Shown here: positions 1 through 4,927 of the stretch, one piece after another | Position numbering within the stretch: the first letter of the stretch is position 1 | Layout: each line of letters starts with the position of its first letter | Source of the DNA: Comamonadaceae bacterium | Lineage (GTDB): Bacteria; Pseudomonadota; Gammaproteobacteria; Burkholderiales; Burkholderiaceae_C | Reading direction: 5' to 3' | DNA length: 6,312 nt | Assembly: GCA_947460065.1 (NCBI GenBank) | Contig: CANHGF010000157.1 | Coordinates: 1-6,312, forward strand | Notes under the pieces: model-generated | Databases searched by the model: none | What the model saw: only the letters and a program-made list of their open reading frames with translations | Told to the model about the DNA's origin: nothing | Position numbers and translations under genes: made by a program

Positions 1-21
1 CGGGCCTGAAAGGGGTAGGCG

Positions 22-324
22 GTGAAATACATCAAGCAGGCCGTGGCTTTGGAGTACGGCATGAACGCCGTACCGGTGGTCACCGCCAAGGCCGATGCCG
101 ATCTGGCCGAGCACCTGATAGAAGAAGCACGCCGGCAGGGCGTCTATGTCACTGAAGACCCGCAACTGTTGGCCCTGCTCAGCCGACTCAATGTGGACGA
201 CGAAATTCCGCCCGAGCTCTACACTGCGGTGGCAGTGATCCTGTCCTGGGTCTATTGGCTCAAGGGCATGCGACCGGGCGATGAAAAGCGCTCAGGCCGC
301 CCCGGTGTGGATGAGGCGGCTTGA
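22..324 (+). CDS. FlhB C-terminal-domain homologue (EscU/YscU/FlhB family)
   Basis: This 100-residue protein corresponds to the cytoplasmic C-terminal domain of FlhB, the export-gate component that switches type III secretion from rod/hook to filament substrates. Residues 5-80 carry the family pattern: an AVALEY strand, the PVVTAKA strand, a helix (LAEHLIEEARRQG), VYVTEDPQLLALL, then the conserved EIPPELYTAVAVILSWVY end. The four membrane helices of full FlhB and the NPTH self-cleavage motif are absent; the protein begins just after the point where cleavage would occur. The start is GTG, because in-frame stops at 7-9 and 16-18 exclude an earlier one, and an AAAGGGG ribosome site ends 6 bases before it. 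A second frame stops at 23-25, giving a GTGA overlap that may be the end of an upstream gene. In many bacteria such small FlhB-like proteins follow fliK; that neighbour is outside the window. The family call is firm; a role in export switching is inferred. Confidence 0.88.
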   Translation: MKYIKQAVALEYGMNAVPVVTAKADADLAEHLIEEARRQGVYVTEDPQLLALLSRLNVDDEIPPELYTAVAVILSWVYWLKGMRPGDEKRSGRPGVDEAA

Positions 325-413
325 GCGGCTTGCTTCGGAGCCCCGCCGCTGCGGTACAGTTCAGCTACCTTTCGGGCATGTCCTTTGGACCATGCCGCCC
401 CCTCCATCCAGCC

Positions 414-418
414 AAGGA
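414..418 (+). promoter_or_regulatory. Ribosome binding site deciding the sapC-like start
   Basis: AAGGA lies 5 bases before ATG 424. The reading frame is open further upstream to ATG 385, but that codon has no comparable site. SapC-family proteins normally begin with an M-F-x-x-(I/V)-V-P-(L/V) stretch, which matches the start at 424 exactly. Confidence 0.75.
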
Positions 419-423
419 ATGCT

Positions 424-1161
424 ATGTTTGAACAAGTCGTCCCCGTCAGTGCCGAGCGTCATGCCGGCAAGAAGGTGCGGCCCAGCGATGATTTCCGCTT
501 TGCCTCGGGCTTTCACATTGCCTATGTGACCACCCACGAGTTTGCGCGCGCCGCCTCGATCTATCCGGTGGTTTTTCTGGAGGACAAGGCCAGTGATGGT
601 TACCGGCCGGTGGCGCTGCTCGGTCTGGAGGCCGGTGAGAACCTGTTCATCGACGCGCAGGGCAAATGGGCAGCAAGCTACATCCCCGCCATCATTCGCC
701 GCTACCCCTTTGCTCTGGTCAAGGCCTCCGACGCCGACCGTTTCGTCGTGTGTGTGGATGAGGCCAGCACCCTGCTCAACGATTCCGAGGGTGCGGCGCT
801 GTTCGACGAGCAGGGCCAGCCCACGCAGGTGATTGAAAACGTCAAACGCTACCTGGGTGAGTTGCAGCAAATGGACCAGATCACCGGCCAATTCAGCCGT
901 TTTCTGGTGGAAAACAATCTGCTGACGCCGCTCAATATGAAGGTCAATGCGGGCAATCAGGTGCGCAACATCACCGGCTGCTACGTCATCAATGAAGAGC
1001 GTCTGAATAATTTCTCGGACGCGAAATTCCTCGAAGTGCGTCAAAAAGGCTATTTGCCCGCCGTATACGCCCATCTGATTTCGCTGGCCCAGATCGAGCG
1101 TCTGGCCGGGCTGAAAAAGCCGGCCGAAGCTGCGGCAGTGCCGGCCGTAACGGCCACGTAA
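424..1161 (+). CDS. SapC family protein
   Basis: This 245-residue protein matches the SapC family (Pfam SapC; the founder is associated with the Campylobacter fetus S-layer) in length and motifs. The N-terminus MFEQVVPVSAERH is typical. Further hallmarks are FHIAYVTTHEFARAASIYPVVF (about 30-51, central part conserved), YIPAIIRRYPFALV (86-99), the D-R-F-V-V-C-V-D-E segment (105-113), ALFDEQGQPT (125-134), and FLVENNLLTPL (160-170). The last 20 residues are Ala/Pro-rich and probably unstructured. There is no signal peptide or membrane helix, so a cytoplasmic protein is expected. The biochemical role of the family is not established; many members are found beside TonB-dependent receptor and halogenase-like genes, unlike here. 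It lies 99 bases after the FlhB-like gene, on the same strand and possibly co-transcribed, and converges on flgN. No convincing own promoter was seen in 325-423. A flagellar role is only suggested by position. It is unrelated to the SapC permease of the peptide ABC transporter, a frequent naming confusion. Confidence 0.9.
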   Translation: MFEQVVPVSAERHAGKKVRPSDDFRFASGFHIAYVTTHEFARAASIYPVVFLEDKASDGYRPVALLGLEAGENLFIDAQGKWAASYIPAIIRRYPFALVKASDADRFVVCVDEASTLLNDSEGAALFDEQGQPTQVIENVKRYLGELQQMDQITGQFSRFLVENNLLTPLNMKVNAGNQVRNITGCYVINEERLNNFSDAKFLEVRQKGYLPAVYAHLISLAQIERLAGLKKPAEAAAVPAVTAT

Positions 1162-1169
1162 CGGTCTGA

Positions 1170-1192
1170 GGGGGCAGGGGGGGCAGGGCGGG
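1170..1192 (+). other. G-tract run with G-quadruplex potential
   Basis: Just after the sapC-like stop the + strand reads G5-CA-G7-CA-G3-C-G3. Four G-tracts of at least three, with loops of one or two bases, satisfy the usual intramolecular quadruplex pattern. It would appear as G-rich RNA in the sapC-like 3' end and as C-rich RNA in a read-through flgN transcript. Formation and function are inferred. Confidence 0.6.
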
Positions 1193-1204
1193 CAGCCGGC
1201 TGCC
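1191..1204. other. 14-bp perfect palindrome between convergent genes
   Basis: GGCAGCCGGCTGCC is its own reverse complement and lies between the convergent sapC-like and flgN stops. As RNA it can form a 5-bp stem with a four-base loop from either strand. No T-tract follows on either strand, so it does not meet the standard of an intrinsic terminator; it may still pause polymerase or protect 3' ends. Confidence 0.45.
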
Positions 1205-1208
1205 GGGC

Positions 1209-1604
1209 TCAGGCGTCCTGGTAGCCGCGGCCCTTGTTGAAGCGCGATACCTTGCCCAGCCTGTCGTAGACATCTACCGAGGAGGCGGGGTTACCGACCT
1301 GCAGGCTGGTCAAAGCCCCGCGTATGGCTTCGAGCTTGCGCTCGATCAAGACCGCGTTGCGCCGGTGGGCATCGCGTCCGCGCAAAAGGCTTTCGCGCAG
1401 ATCAGACCACGCCGGCTGGGTTTGCAACTCATCGGCAGGCGGGCACAGGCGGGCCAATTCGGCCAGCAACTGTGTTTTGCCCGGCTGTAGACTTTCGAAG
1501 ATGTCGAGTTTTTGAGCTTGCAGGGACTGGAATTCCTGCTCCAGGATCTGCTCGAGCTCATGCGCGAGCGTCAGAAGGCGGCTCGCGGGCGTGTTTTCAC
1601 TCAC
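1209..1604 (-). CDS. flgN: Flagellar chaperone FlgN
   Basis: This 131-residue, mostly helical protein is the cytoplasmic chaperone that binds the hook-filament junction proteins FlgK and FlgL and delivers them to the flagellar export gate. Residues 8-55 and 66-102 form two long heptad-like helices. The C-terminal region contains V-D-V-Y-D-R-L-G-K (110-118), the sequence usual at the end of FlgN, followed by a basic tail. Identification also rests on position directly after flgM. The start is GTG at 1604, overlapping the flgM stop by 8 bases (GTGAGTGA), and no strong ribosome site precedes it. Translation is therefore likely coupled to flgM. The gene ends 47 bases from the convergent sapC-like stop. 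Confidence 0.85.
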   Translation of the reverse strand: MSENTPASRLLTLAHELEQILEQEFQSLQAQKLDIFESLQPGKTQLLAELARLCPPADELQTQPAWSDLRESLLRGRDAHRRNAVLIERKLEAIRGALTSLQVGNPASSVDVYDRLGKVSRFNKGRGYQDA

Positions 1605-1923
1605 GGATCATGCGCTCGACCGCCATGAAGCTCTCGGCGATACGCTTGGGATCGAGCGGGTATTGGCCTTGGGAAATGGCCTGCTTGATGGCTTCGACCT
1701 TGGCGCGGTCAAAGTCGGGCTCGGCCATGGCTTTTTGGGTCACGTTGCTCAAAGACACAGAATCTGCTCCTGGGCTGCTGGCCGAGCTTTTCGCGCTGCC
1801 TTCCGCAGAGGACGACAGAACGCTCGGGGCCGTCCCCGCCTTCTTGCTGACCTTATCGGAATTGCCACGTACAGCGTTGTCCGAGGGATTCGGTCTTCCA
1901 TACTGTGAAATTGCATCGGTCAT
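1597..1923 (-). CDS. flgM: Anti-sigma-28 factor FlgM
   Basis: FlgM binds sigma-28 (FliA) in the cytoplasm and blocks late flagellar transcription until the finished hook-basal body exports it. The 108-residue protein has a Ser/Ala/Lys-rich, probably disordered N-terminus (1-52), as expected for an export substrate. The sigma-binding part then follows: DSVSLSNVTQKAM (54-66) and the F-D-R-A-K-V-E-A-I-K-Q-A-I helix (71-83), then G-Q-Y-P-L-D-P-K-R-I-A (86-96), which is the family signature. The ATG at 1923 has a modest purine-rich GAAAGAGAG site upstream. A sigma-28-type promoter ends about 52 bases before the start, giving the autoregulated late expression typical of flgMN. The 3' end overlaps flgN. 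Confidence 0.93.
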   Translation of the reverse strand: MTDAISQYGRPNPSDNAVRGNSDKVSKKAGTAPSVLSSSAEGSAKSSASSPGADSVSLSNVTQKAMAEPDFDRAKVEAIKQAISQGQYPLDPKRIAESFMAVERMIRE

Positions 1924-1974
1924 AAGAGGCTCTCTTTCTGCTGTCGGACCCGATTTGGCCCTTCTACGTCTGTA

Positions 1975-2001
1975 GTATCGGACGCTGCGTCGCGAACTTG
2001 A
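1975..2001 (-). promoter_or_regulatory. Sigma-28 (FliA) promoter for flgMN
   Basis: Read on the minus strand, the sequence is TCAAGTTC, 11 bases, then TCCGATAC. Compared with the enteric sigma-28 consensus TAAAGTTT-N11-GCCGATAA, six of eight bases match in each half and the spacing is exact. It lies in the flgA-flgM gap, 20 bases after the flgA stop, with a predicted start near 1968 and a leader of about 45 bases. Position and fit together make this a good prediction; it is not experimentally shown. Confidence 0.75.
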
Positions 2002-2021
2002 GGGCTCAGCACAAAAAGATT

Positions 2022-2963
2022 TTAAAGTCCCTTGAGCGTGTTGGGCCCGGTCACCACACCAGATATCAATCGACCCGACTCGGAATTTTTCAAGCGAATT
2101 TGTTCACCCAAATAGCCATCCTGTTCGGCTTCCACCCGAACGGTGACCTGAAAACCTGCGCCCTGGCCGACCGTAAGCAGGGCGGACTGGCCCCGCTTTA
2201 CCATCAAACTGCGCTTAATGTCGTAACTGCGCAACACTGTGCCGGCTGGGATGTCTCGAACCACCTCGGCCCGAACCACGTCCTTGAGTGAGGAAATAGC
2301 CAGCGGATCGAGTCCCATGACGGGACGCTGGACTTCCTCGAGCATGCTGGCGTTCAGCTCGGTGCCGCGCTGCAGCAACTGGCGGGTCACCACCACCGTC
2401 TTGGACGGCGCCTGCGCGGTCACAGGTGCCTGAGCCCGGACCGGCAGGTTGGCGCTGTTGGGGTTTTGGCCCACAGGCTGCGAAGCGATGGGGCCGGTCA
2501 GGCGCAAAAACAGCTGCCAGGCTGCGGGCTGGTTGCAGCGCACCCGCACGGTTTCCCGCGATGAGCTGAAGGGGTAGTCAAACTGCAGGGGCGCGCCGCA
2601 ATCGGCAATGCGCACCCGGCTGTCCAGGGGGGCTATCTGTACCTGATCGGCCGGTACTTGCTGGTCTTTTTCAACCCAGGCCCGGGTTAGCGAAAACAAC
2701 TGTTCATGGCTGAAGCTGCGGGGGGCGGCGGCGACCGTGCTGTTGATGGCCGAGGCTGGGGCTTGCAGGGCGGCCACTGTGAATGTGGCCGCGGGCATGG
2801 CCTGAGCCGGCTTGGCTGCGGCGCCTGCCTGGGCATAGGCCGGCGGGCTCATGCAGATCGCGGCCATGGCGGCCAGGGCGCAGAGTCCGGCCAGCGCCTG
2901 ACAGGCAGCGGCACGGGCGATGCGGGAGGCGCCGCCGAGTTCGGAAATCGCTGTTCGGGTCAT
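2022..2963 (-). CDS. flgA: Flagellar basal body P-ring formation protein FlgA
   Basis: FlgA is a periplasmic chaperone needed to assemble FlgI into the P-ring around the flagellar rod. The 313-residue precursor begins with a long Sec-type signal peptide: Arg residues within the first 17, a hydrophobic Ala/Leu core (about 18-38), and a likely cut after A-Y-A near residue 44. Residues 45-82 are an Ala/Pro-rich linker. The N-terminal domain (about 83-160) includes R-V-R-I-A-D-C-G (116-123) and C143. The SAF-like domain (about 188-250) reads VVVTRQLLQRGTELNASMLE, then IPAGTVLRSYDI. The C-terminal domain contains R-G-Q-S-A-L-L-T-V (257-265) and R-L-I-S-G-V-V-T-G-P-N (298-308). A GAAGAG site lies 6 bases before ATG 2963. 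An Ala/Pro/Gln-rich stretch at 161-187 separates the two domains. It is divergent from flgB and followed by flgMN under a separate late promoter. Confidence 0.92.
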   Translation of the reverse strand: MTRTAISELGGASRIARAAACQALAGLCALAAMAAICMSPPAYAQAGAAAKPAQAMPAATFTVAALQAPASAINSTVAAAPRSFSHEQLFSLTRAWVEKDQQVPADQVQIAPLDSRVRIADCGAPLQFDYPFSSSRETVRVRCNQPAAWQLFLRLTGPIASQPVGQNPNSANLPVRAQAPVTAQAPSKTVVVTRQLLQRGTELNASMLEEVQRPVMGLDPLAISSLKDVVRAEVVRDIPAGTVLRSYDIKRSLMVKRGQSALLTVGQGAGFQVTVRVEAEQDGYLGEQIRLKNSESGRLISGVVTGPNTLKGL

Positions 2964-2988
2964 GGTGGGCTCTTCAATAGATGTGTTG

Positions 2989-3010
2989 GGATCCCGACAT
3001 CAGGATCCCG
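2989..3010. repeat. Short direct repeat GGATCCCG in the flgA leader
   Basis: GGATCCCG occurs at 2989-2996 and 3003-3010, a 14-base period. The first copy sits in the palindrome GGGATCCC (2988-2995). Both would lie within the 5' leader of flgA if transcription starts near 3014. The copies could be a protein site or could pair in the leader RNA; nothing more can be said. Confidence 0.35.
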
Positions 3011-3025
3011 CTGTCATAGGCTTGA

Positions 3026-3040
3026 GCAAAAACAAGACCA
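3026..3040 (-). promoter_or_regulatory. Candidate sigma-54 promoter for flgA
   Basis: The minus strand reads TGGTCTTGTTTTTGC. It has the GG and GC dinucleotides at the exact -24/-12 spacing and a T-rich run before the -12 TTGC, but the -24 half departs from TGGCACG after TGG. The predicted start is near 3014, about 51 bases before the flgA ATG. Its place in a region that also holds a strong sigma-54 element for the opposite gene raises its plausibility. Confidence 0.5.
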
Positions 3041-3099
3041 ACCAAGCCGCCAGCAACTCTGGTCCATCTTGAATTGGGTGGGAGAGCCTCTTTATAGGA

Positions 3100-3114
3100 G
3101 CGCCGCCCCGGCGC
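3100..3114. other. GC-rich inverted repeat in the flgA-flgB spacer
   Basis: GCGCCG and CGGCGC are separated by CCC, forming a 6-bp perfect stem with a three-base loop. No T-tract follows on either strand, so a terminator is not supported. It lies between the two predicted sigma-54 promoters, upstream of both transcription starts, and could only act at the DNA level. Confidence 0.3.
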
Positions 3115-3124
3115 GATTTGGCCT

Positions 3125-3175
3125 GCCGGCAAGTTATTGCCGCCGCTTGCCGCCGGCAAGGGTTGGCCTTGCCGC
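3125..3175. promoter_or_regulatory. Repeat cluster, candidate activator-binding (enhancer) region
   Basis: Five related heptamers lie in 51 bases. TTGCCGC occurs at 3137, 3147 and 3169, and the inverse CGGCAAG at 3127-3133 and 3154-3160. CTTGCCG-C-CGGCAAG (3146-3160) is a perfect inverted repeat. GCCGGCAAG is directly repeated at 3125 and 3152. Copy starts at 3137 and 3147 are 10 bases apart, and those of CTTGCCGC at 3146 and 3168 are 22 apart, close to whole helix turns. The cluster is at about -116 to -66 relative to the predicted flgB start, the usual place for a sigma-54 enhancer. Which activator binds (FleQ- or FleR/FlrC-like) is unknown. Confidence 0.5.
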
Positions 3176-3214
3176 TTTGAGCCTGCCTGGCCGGCTTTGA
3201 TGGCGGAAAACCGA

Positions 3215-3230
3215 TGGCACGGGTTTTGCG
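3215..3230 (+). promoter_or_regulatory. Sigma-54 promoter of the flgBCDE operon
   Basis: TGGCACGGGTTTTGC matches the -24/-12 consensus TGGCACG-N4-TTGC at every defined position, with the correct spacing between GG (3216-3217) and GC (3228-3229). The predicted start is near 3241, leaving a 76-base leader before flgB. Such promoters need RpoN and an ATP-dependent enhancer-binding activator. Confidence 0.85.
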
Positions 3231-3316
3231 GTCAAGACCCGGAGGCCGGACATGCGTTCGGTCGGGTTGTCGGGAAACCGGCAGATGTTGCTGATCACTG
3301 AGAGGACTTTGAGGCC

Positions 3317-3703
3317 ATGAACTTCATTGATAAAGCCGTCGACGTGCATGCTCGGGCGCTGGATGTTCGCAGCCGCCGCATGGAGGTGCTCGCGCGCAAC
3401 ATCGCCAATGCCGATACCCCGCATTACAAGGCCCGGGACATTGATTTCCGCACGGTCCTGAGCAACGCCAAACATGAGCCTCTGCTGGCCACCCAGAAGG
3501 GGCATGTCGATAACGCTGCCCCGCCAGCGGAGGAGGGCGGCATGCGCTACCGCATTCCCTTCAACGTGGCCTTCGACGGCAACACGGTTGAACTCAATAT
3601 AGAGCAGGCCCAGTACGGTAAGGCGGCCGCTGACTACCAGGCCACGCTGCAGTTTCTTGAGCAGCGGGTCAGTTCTATACGCAAAGCCCTCAAGGGGGAG
3701 TAA
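3317..3703 (+). CDS. flgB: Flagellar basal body rod protein FlgB
   Basis: FlgB is a proximal rod subunit, exported through the flagellar type III apparatus and placed at the cell-proximal end of the rod in the periplasm. The 128-residue product has the rod-family N-terminus: A-L-D-V-R-S-R-R-M-E-V-L-A-R-N-I-A-N-A-D-T-P (about 14-35), followed by YKARDIDF. The middle (50-75) is a variable loop. The C-terminal helix beginning N-T-V-E-L-N-I-E-Q-A-Q and continuing through Y-Q-A-T-L-Q-F-L is also typical, and the length is normal. The ribosome site is GAGGA at 3302-3306, ten bases before the ATG; a nearer GAGG is too close. It is the first gene of the sigma-54-driven rod/hook operon, with flgC six bases downstream. 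Confidence 0.95.
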   Translation: MNFIDKAVDVHARALDVRSRRMEVLARNIANADTPHYKARDIDFRTVLSNAKHEPLLATQKGHVDNAAPPAEEGGMRYRIPFNVAFDGNTVELNIEQAQYGKAAADYQATLQFLEQRVSSIRKALKGE

Positions 3704-3709
3704 ACCACC

Positions 3710-4144
3710 ATGCCTATCGACAATATTTTTGGTATCGCCGGTTCGGCCCTCAACGCCCAGATGGCCCGCATGAACGCGACGGCCTCCAACCTGGCCAACG
3801 CCAGCACGGTGGCCGGCAGCGAGAAAGAGGCTTATCGGGGCAAGCGCACCGTCTTCAAGTCCGTGATGGAAGAGCAAAACCAGAATCAGCTGCCGAAGGA
3901 CCAGACCTACCAAGGTGGGGTCAGGATCGATGCGCTGGTGGATGACCCTTCGCCGGTGCGGCGCATGTCCGATCCGGGCAATCCCCTGGCCGACAAGGAT
4001 GGCTTTGTCTATCTGTCCAACGTCAATGAGATGACCGAGATGGTCGAGATGATGGCTGCCTCGCGCTCCTATGCGAACAACGTGGAGGTGATCAACACCA
4101 CCCGCCAGCTTTTGATGCGCACCATCGATATCACCCGTAGCTGA
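3710..4144 (+). CDS. flgC: Flagellar basal body rod protein FlgC
   Basis: FlgC is a second proximal rod subunit and works with FlgB, FlgF and FliE between the MS-ring and distal rod. The 144-residue product shows S-A-L-N-A-Q-M-A-R-M-N-A-T-A-S-N-L-A-N-A (12-31), the rod/hook assembly signature. The mid-region motifs YRGKRTVFK (about 42-50) and GGVRIDALVDDPSPVRRMSDPGNPLAD are those of FlgC. The C-terminal helix V-N-E-M-T-E-M-V-E-M-M-A-A-S-R-S-Y through N-T-T-R-Q-L-L is strongly conserved. The ribosome site GGGGGAG (3694-3700) overlaps the end of flgB, nine bases before the ATG. This close packing indicates co-transcription with flgB and flgD. Confidence 0.95.
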   Translation: MPIDNIFGIAGSALNAQMARMNATASNLANASTVAGSEKEAYRGKRTVFKSVMEEQNQNQLPKDQTYQGGVRIDALVDDPSPVRRMSDPGNPLADKDGFVYLSNVNEMTEMVEMMAASRSYANNVEVINTTRQLLMRTIDITRS

Positions 4145-4159
4145 AGGAGCTAATTTTTC

Positions 4160-4882
4160 ATGGCCACCACCGCCCTTTACACCAACGCTGCGTCGATCAA
4201 CCCGAATTCGGCTGCCGCGAGCAAGATGCCTGCGGGCATCAAGAGCTACGAGCAGGAGTTGGCCAAGCCCAAGGCCAACAACACGACGGCCAACCAGCAG
4301 GACTTTCTCAAGCTGTTCACCACTCAGCTGCAAAACCAGAACCCGCTGGATCCGACCAAGAATGAGGCTTTTGTGGCTCAGCTGGCGCAGTTCTCGCAGT
4401 TGGAGGCGACCACCAACATGGCCACCCAGCTGACCGCGCTGACGGCCTCGCTGCAGGGCGACCGCATGATGTCTGGCGCTGCCCTGATCGGCAAGAGCGT
4501 GGTGGTTCCGGGCAATGCGTTTGAGCTCAAGGCGGGCCAGCCGGTGCAGGCCAGCATCGATTTGCCCAATGGCGCTCAAGGCCTGCAGATCGACGTGCTC
4601 AATGGCTCCGGCCAGGCGGTGTACCAACAAATTTTGGGTCCCCAGCAAGCCGGCAGTCTGCAATTTAGCTGGGAAGGCCAGGACATCAATGGCCAGAGTC
4701 AGCCCGACGGCGCCTACCGTTTCCGCGTCACCGCGGTGGCTCAGGGCAAGAACCTTTCGCCCACGGTCAGCACGCTGTCGGCCATCCGCAGCGTCAGCCA
4801 AGACGCCTCCGGCGAGATGCTGGTTCAGGTTCAGGGCGGCCAGACCCTCAAGCTGGCCGACGTCAAACGCATCGGCGGCTGA
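4160..4882 (+). CDS. flgD: Flagellar hook capping protein FlgD
   Basis: FlgD forms the scaffold cap at the tip of the growing hook and guides polymerisation of FlgE; it is discarded when the hook is complete. The 240-residue protein starts with a flexible export region (1-44). It then has the diagnostic Q-D-F-L-K-L-F-T-T-Q-L-Q-N-Q-N-P-L-D-P (47-65) and F-V-A-Q-L-A-Q-F-S-Q-L-E (71-82). A tudor-like/Ig-like core follows: G-K-S-V-V-V-P-G (111-118), and W-E-G-Q-D-I-N-G-Q with P-D-G-A-Y-R-F-R-V (171-190), the FlgD Ig-fold signature. Length is normal for the family. AAGGAG at 4144-4149 lies ten bases before the ATG and overlaps the last base of flgC. The gap to flgE is 45 bases, AT-rich, with no recognisable promoter. 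Confidence 0.95.
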   Translation: MATTALYTNAASINPNSAAASKMPAGIKSYEQELAKPKANNTTANQQDFLKLFTTQLQNQNPLDPTKNEAFVAQLAQFSQLEATTNMATQLTALTASLQGDRMMSGAALIGKSVVVPGNAFELKAGQPVQASIDLPNGAQGLQIDVLNGSGQAVYQQILGPQQAGSLQFSWEGQDINGQSQPDGAYRFRVTAVAQGKNLSPTVSTLSAIRSVSQDASGEMLVQVQGGQTLKLADVKRIGG

Positions 4883-4927
4883 TCGGCCCAACTTTCAATT
4901 TATTTATCCGGTCTTCAGGAGTAGCAC

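Noticed and set aside
1..25. The end of an upstream gene, possibly fliK
   Set aside because: One frame ends at 23-25 with a GTGA overlap and another at 7-9, but too few codons are visible to choose between them or name a product.
330..360. A sigma-70-like TTGCTT and TACAGT pair before the sapC-like gene
   Set aside because: Both boxes are weak and the 19-base spacing is poor; such pairs are expected by chance.
385..423. A longer start (ATG 385) for the sapC-like protein
   Set aside because: It adds 13 residues not seen in the family and lacks a ribosome site, whereas ATG 424 has AAGGA and the conserved N-terminus.
361..1074. A 237-codon open frame on the minus strand opposite the sapC-like gene
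   Set aside because: The + strand has strong family motifs over the same interval; the opposite product resembles no family and is a codon-bias shadow.
1191..1204. Intrinsic terminator between the sapC-like gene and flgN
   Set aside because: A palindrome is present, but neither strand has a following T-tract, so it is reported only as a palindrome.
2706..3200. A Gly-rich 164-codon + strand frame across the flgA 5' part and spacer
   Set aside because: It is antisense to the signal peptide and linker of flgA and runs into the promoter region; its low-complexity product fits GC-rich non-coding frames.
3134..4891. A 585-codon open frame on the minus strand opposite flgB, flgC and flgD
   Set aside because: It spans three clearly real genes and their gaps, its product is rich in His, Arg, Gly and Leu as expected from the complement of GC-rich codons, and it shows no recognisable domain.
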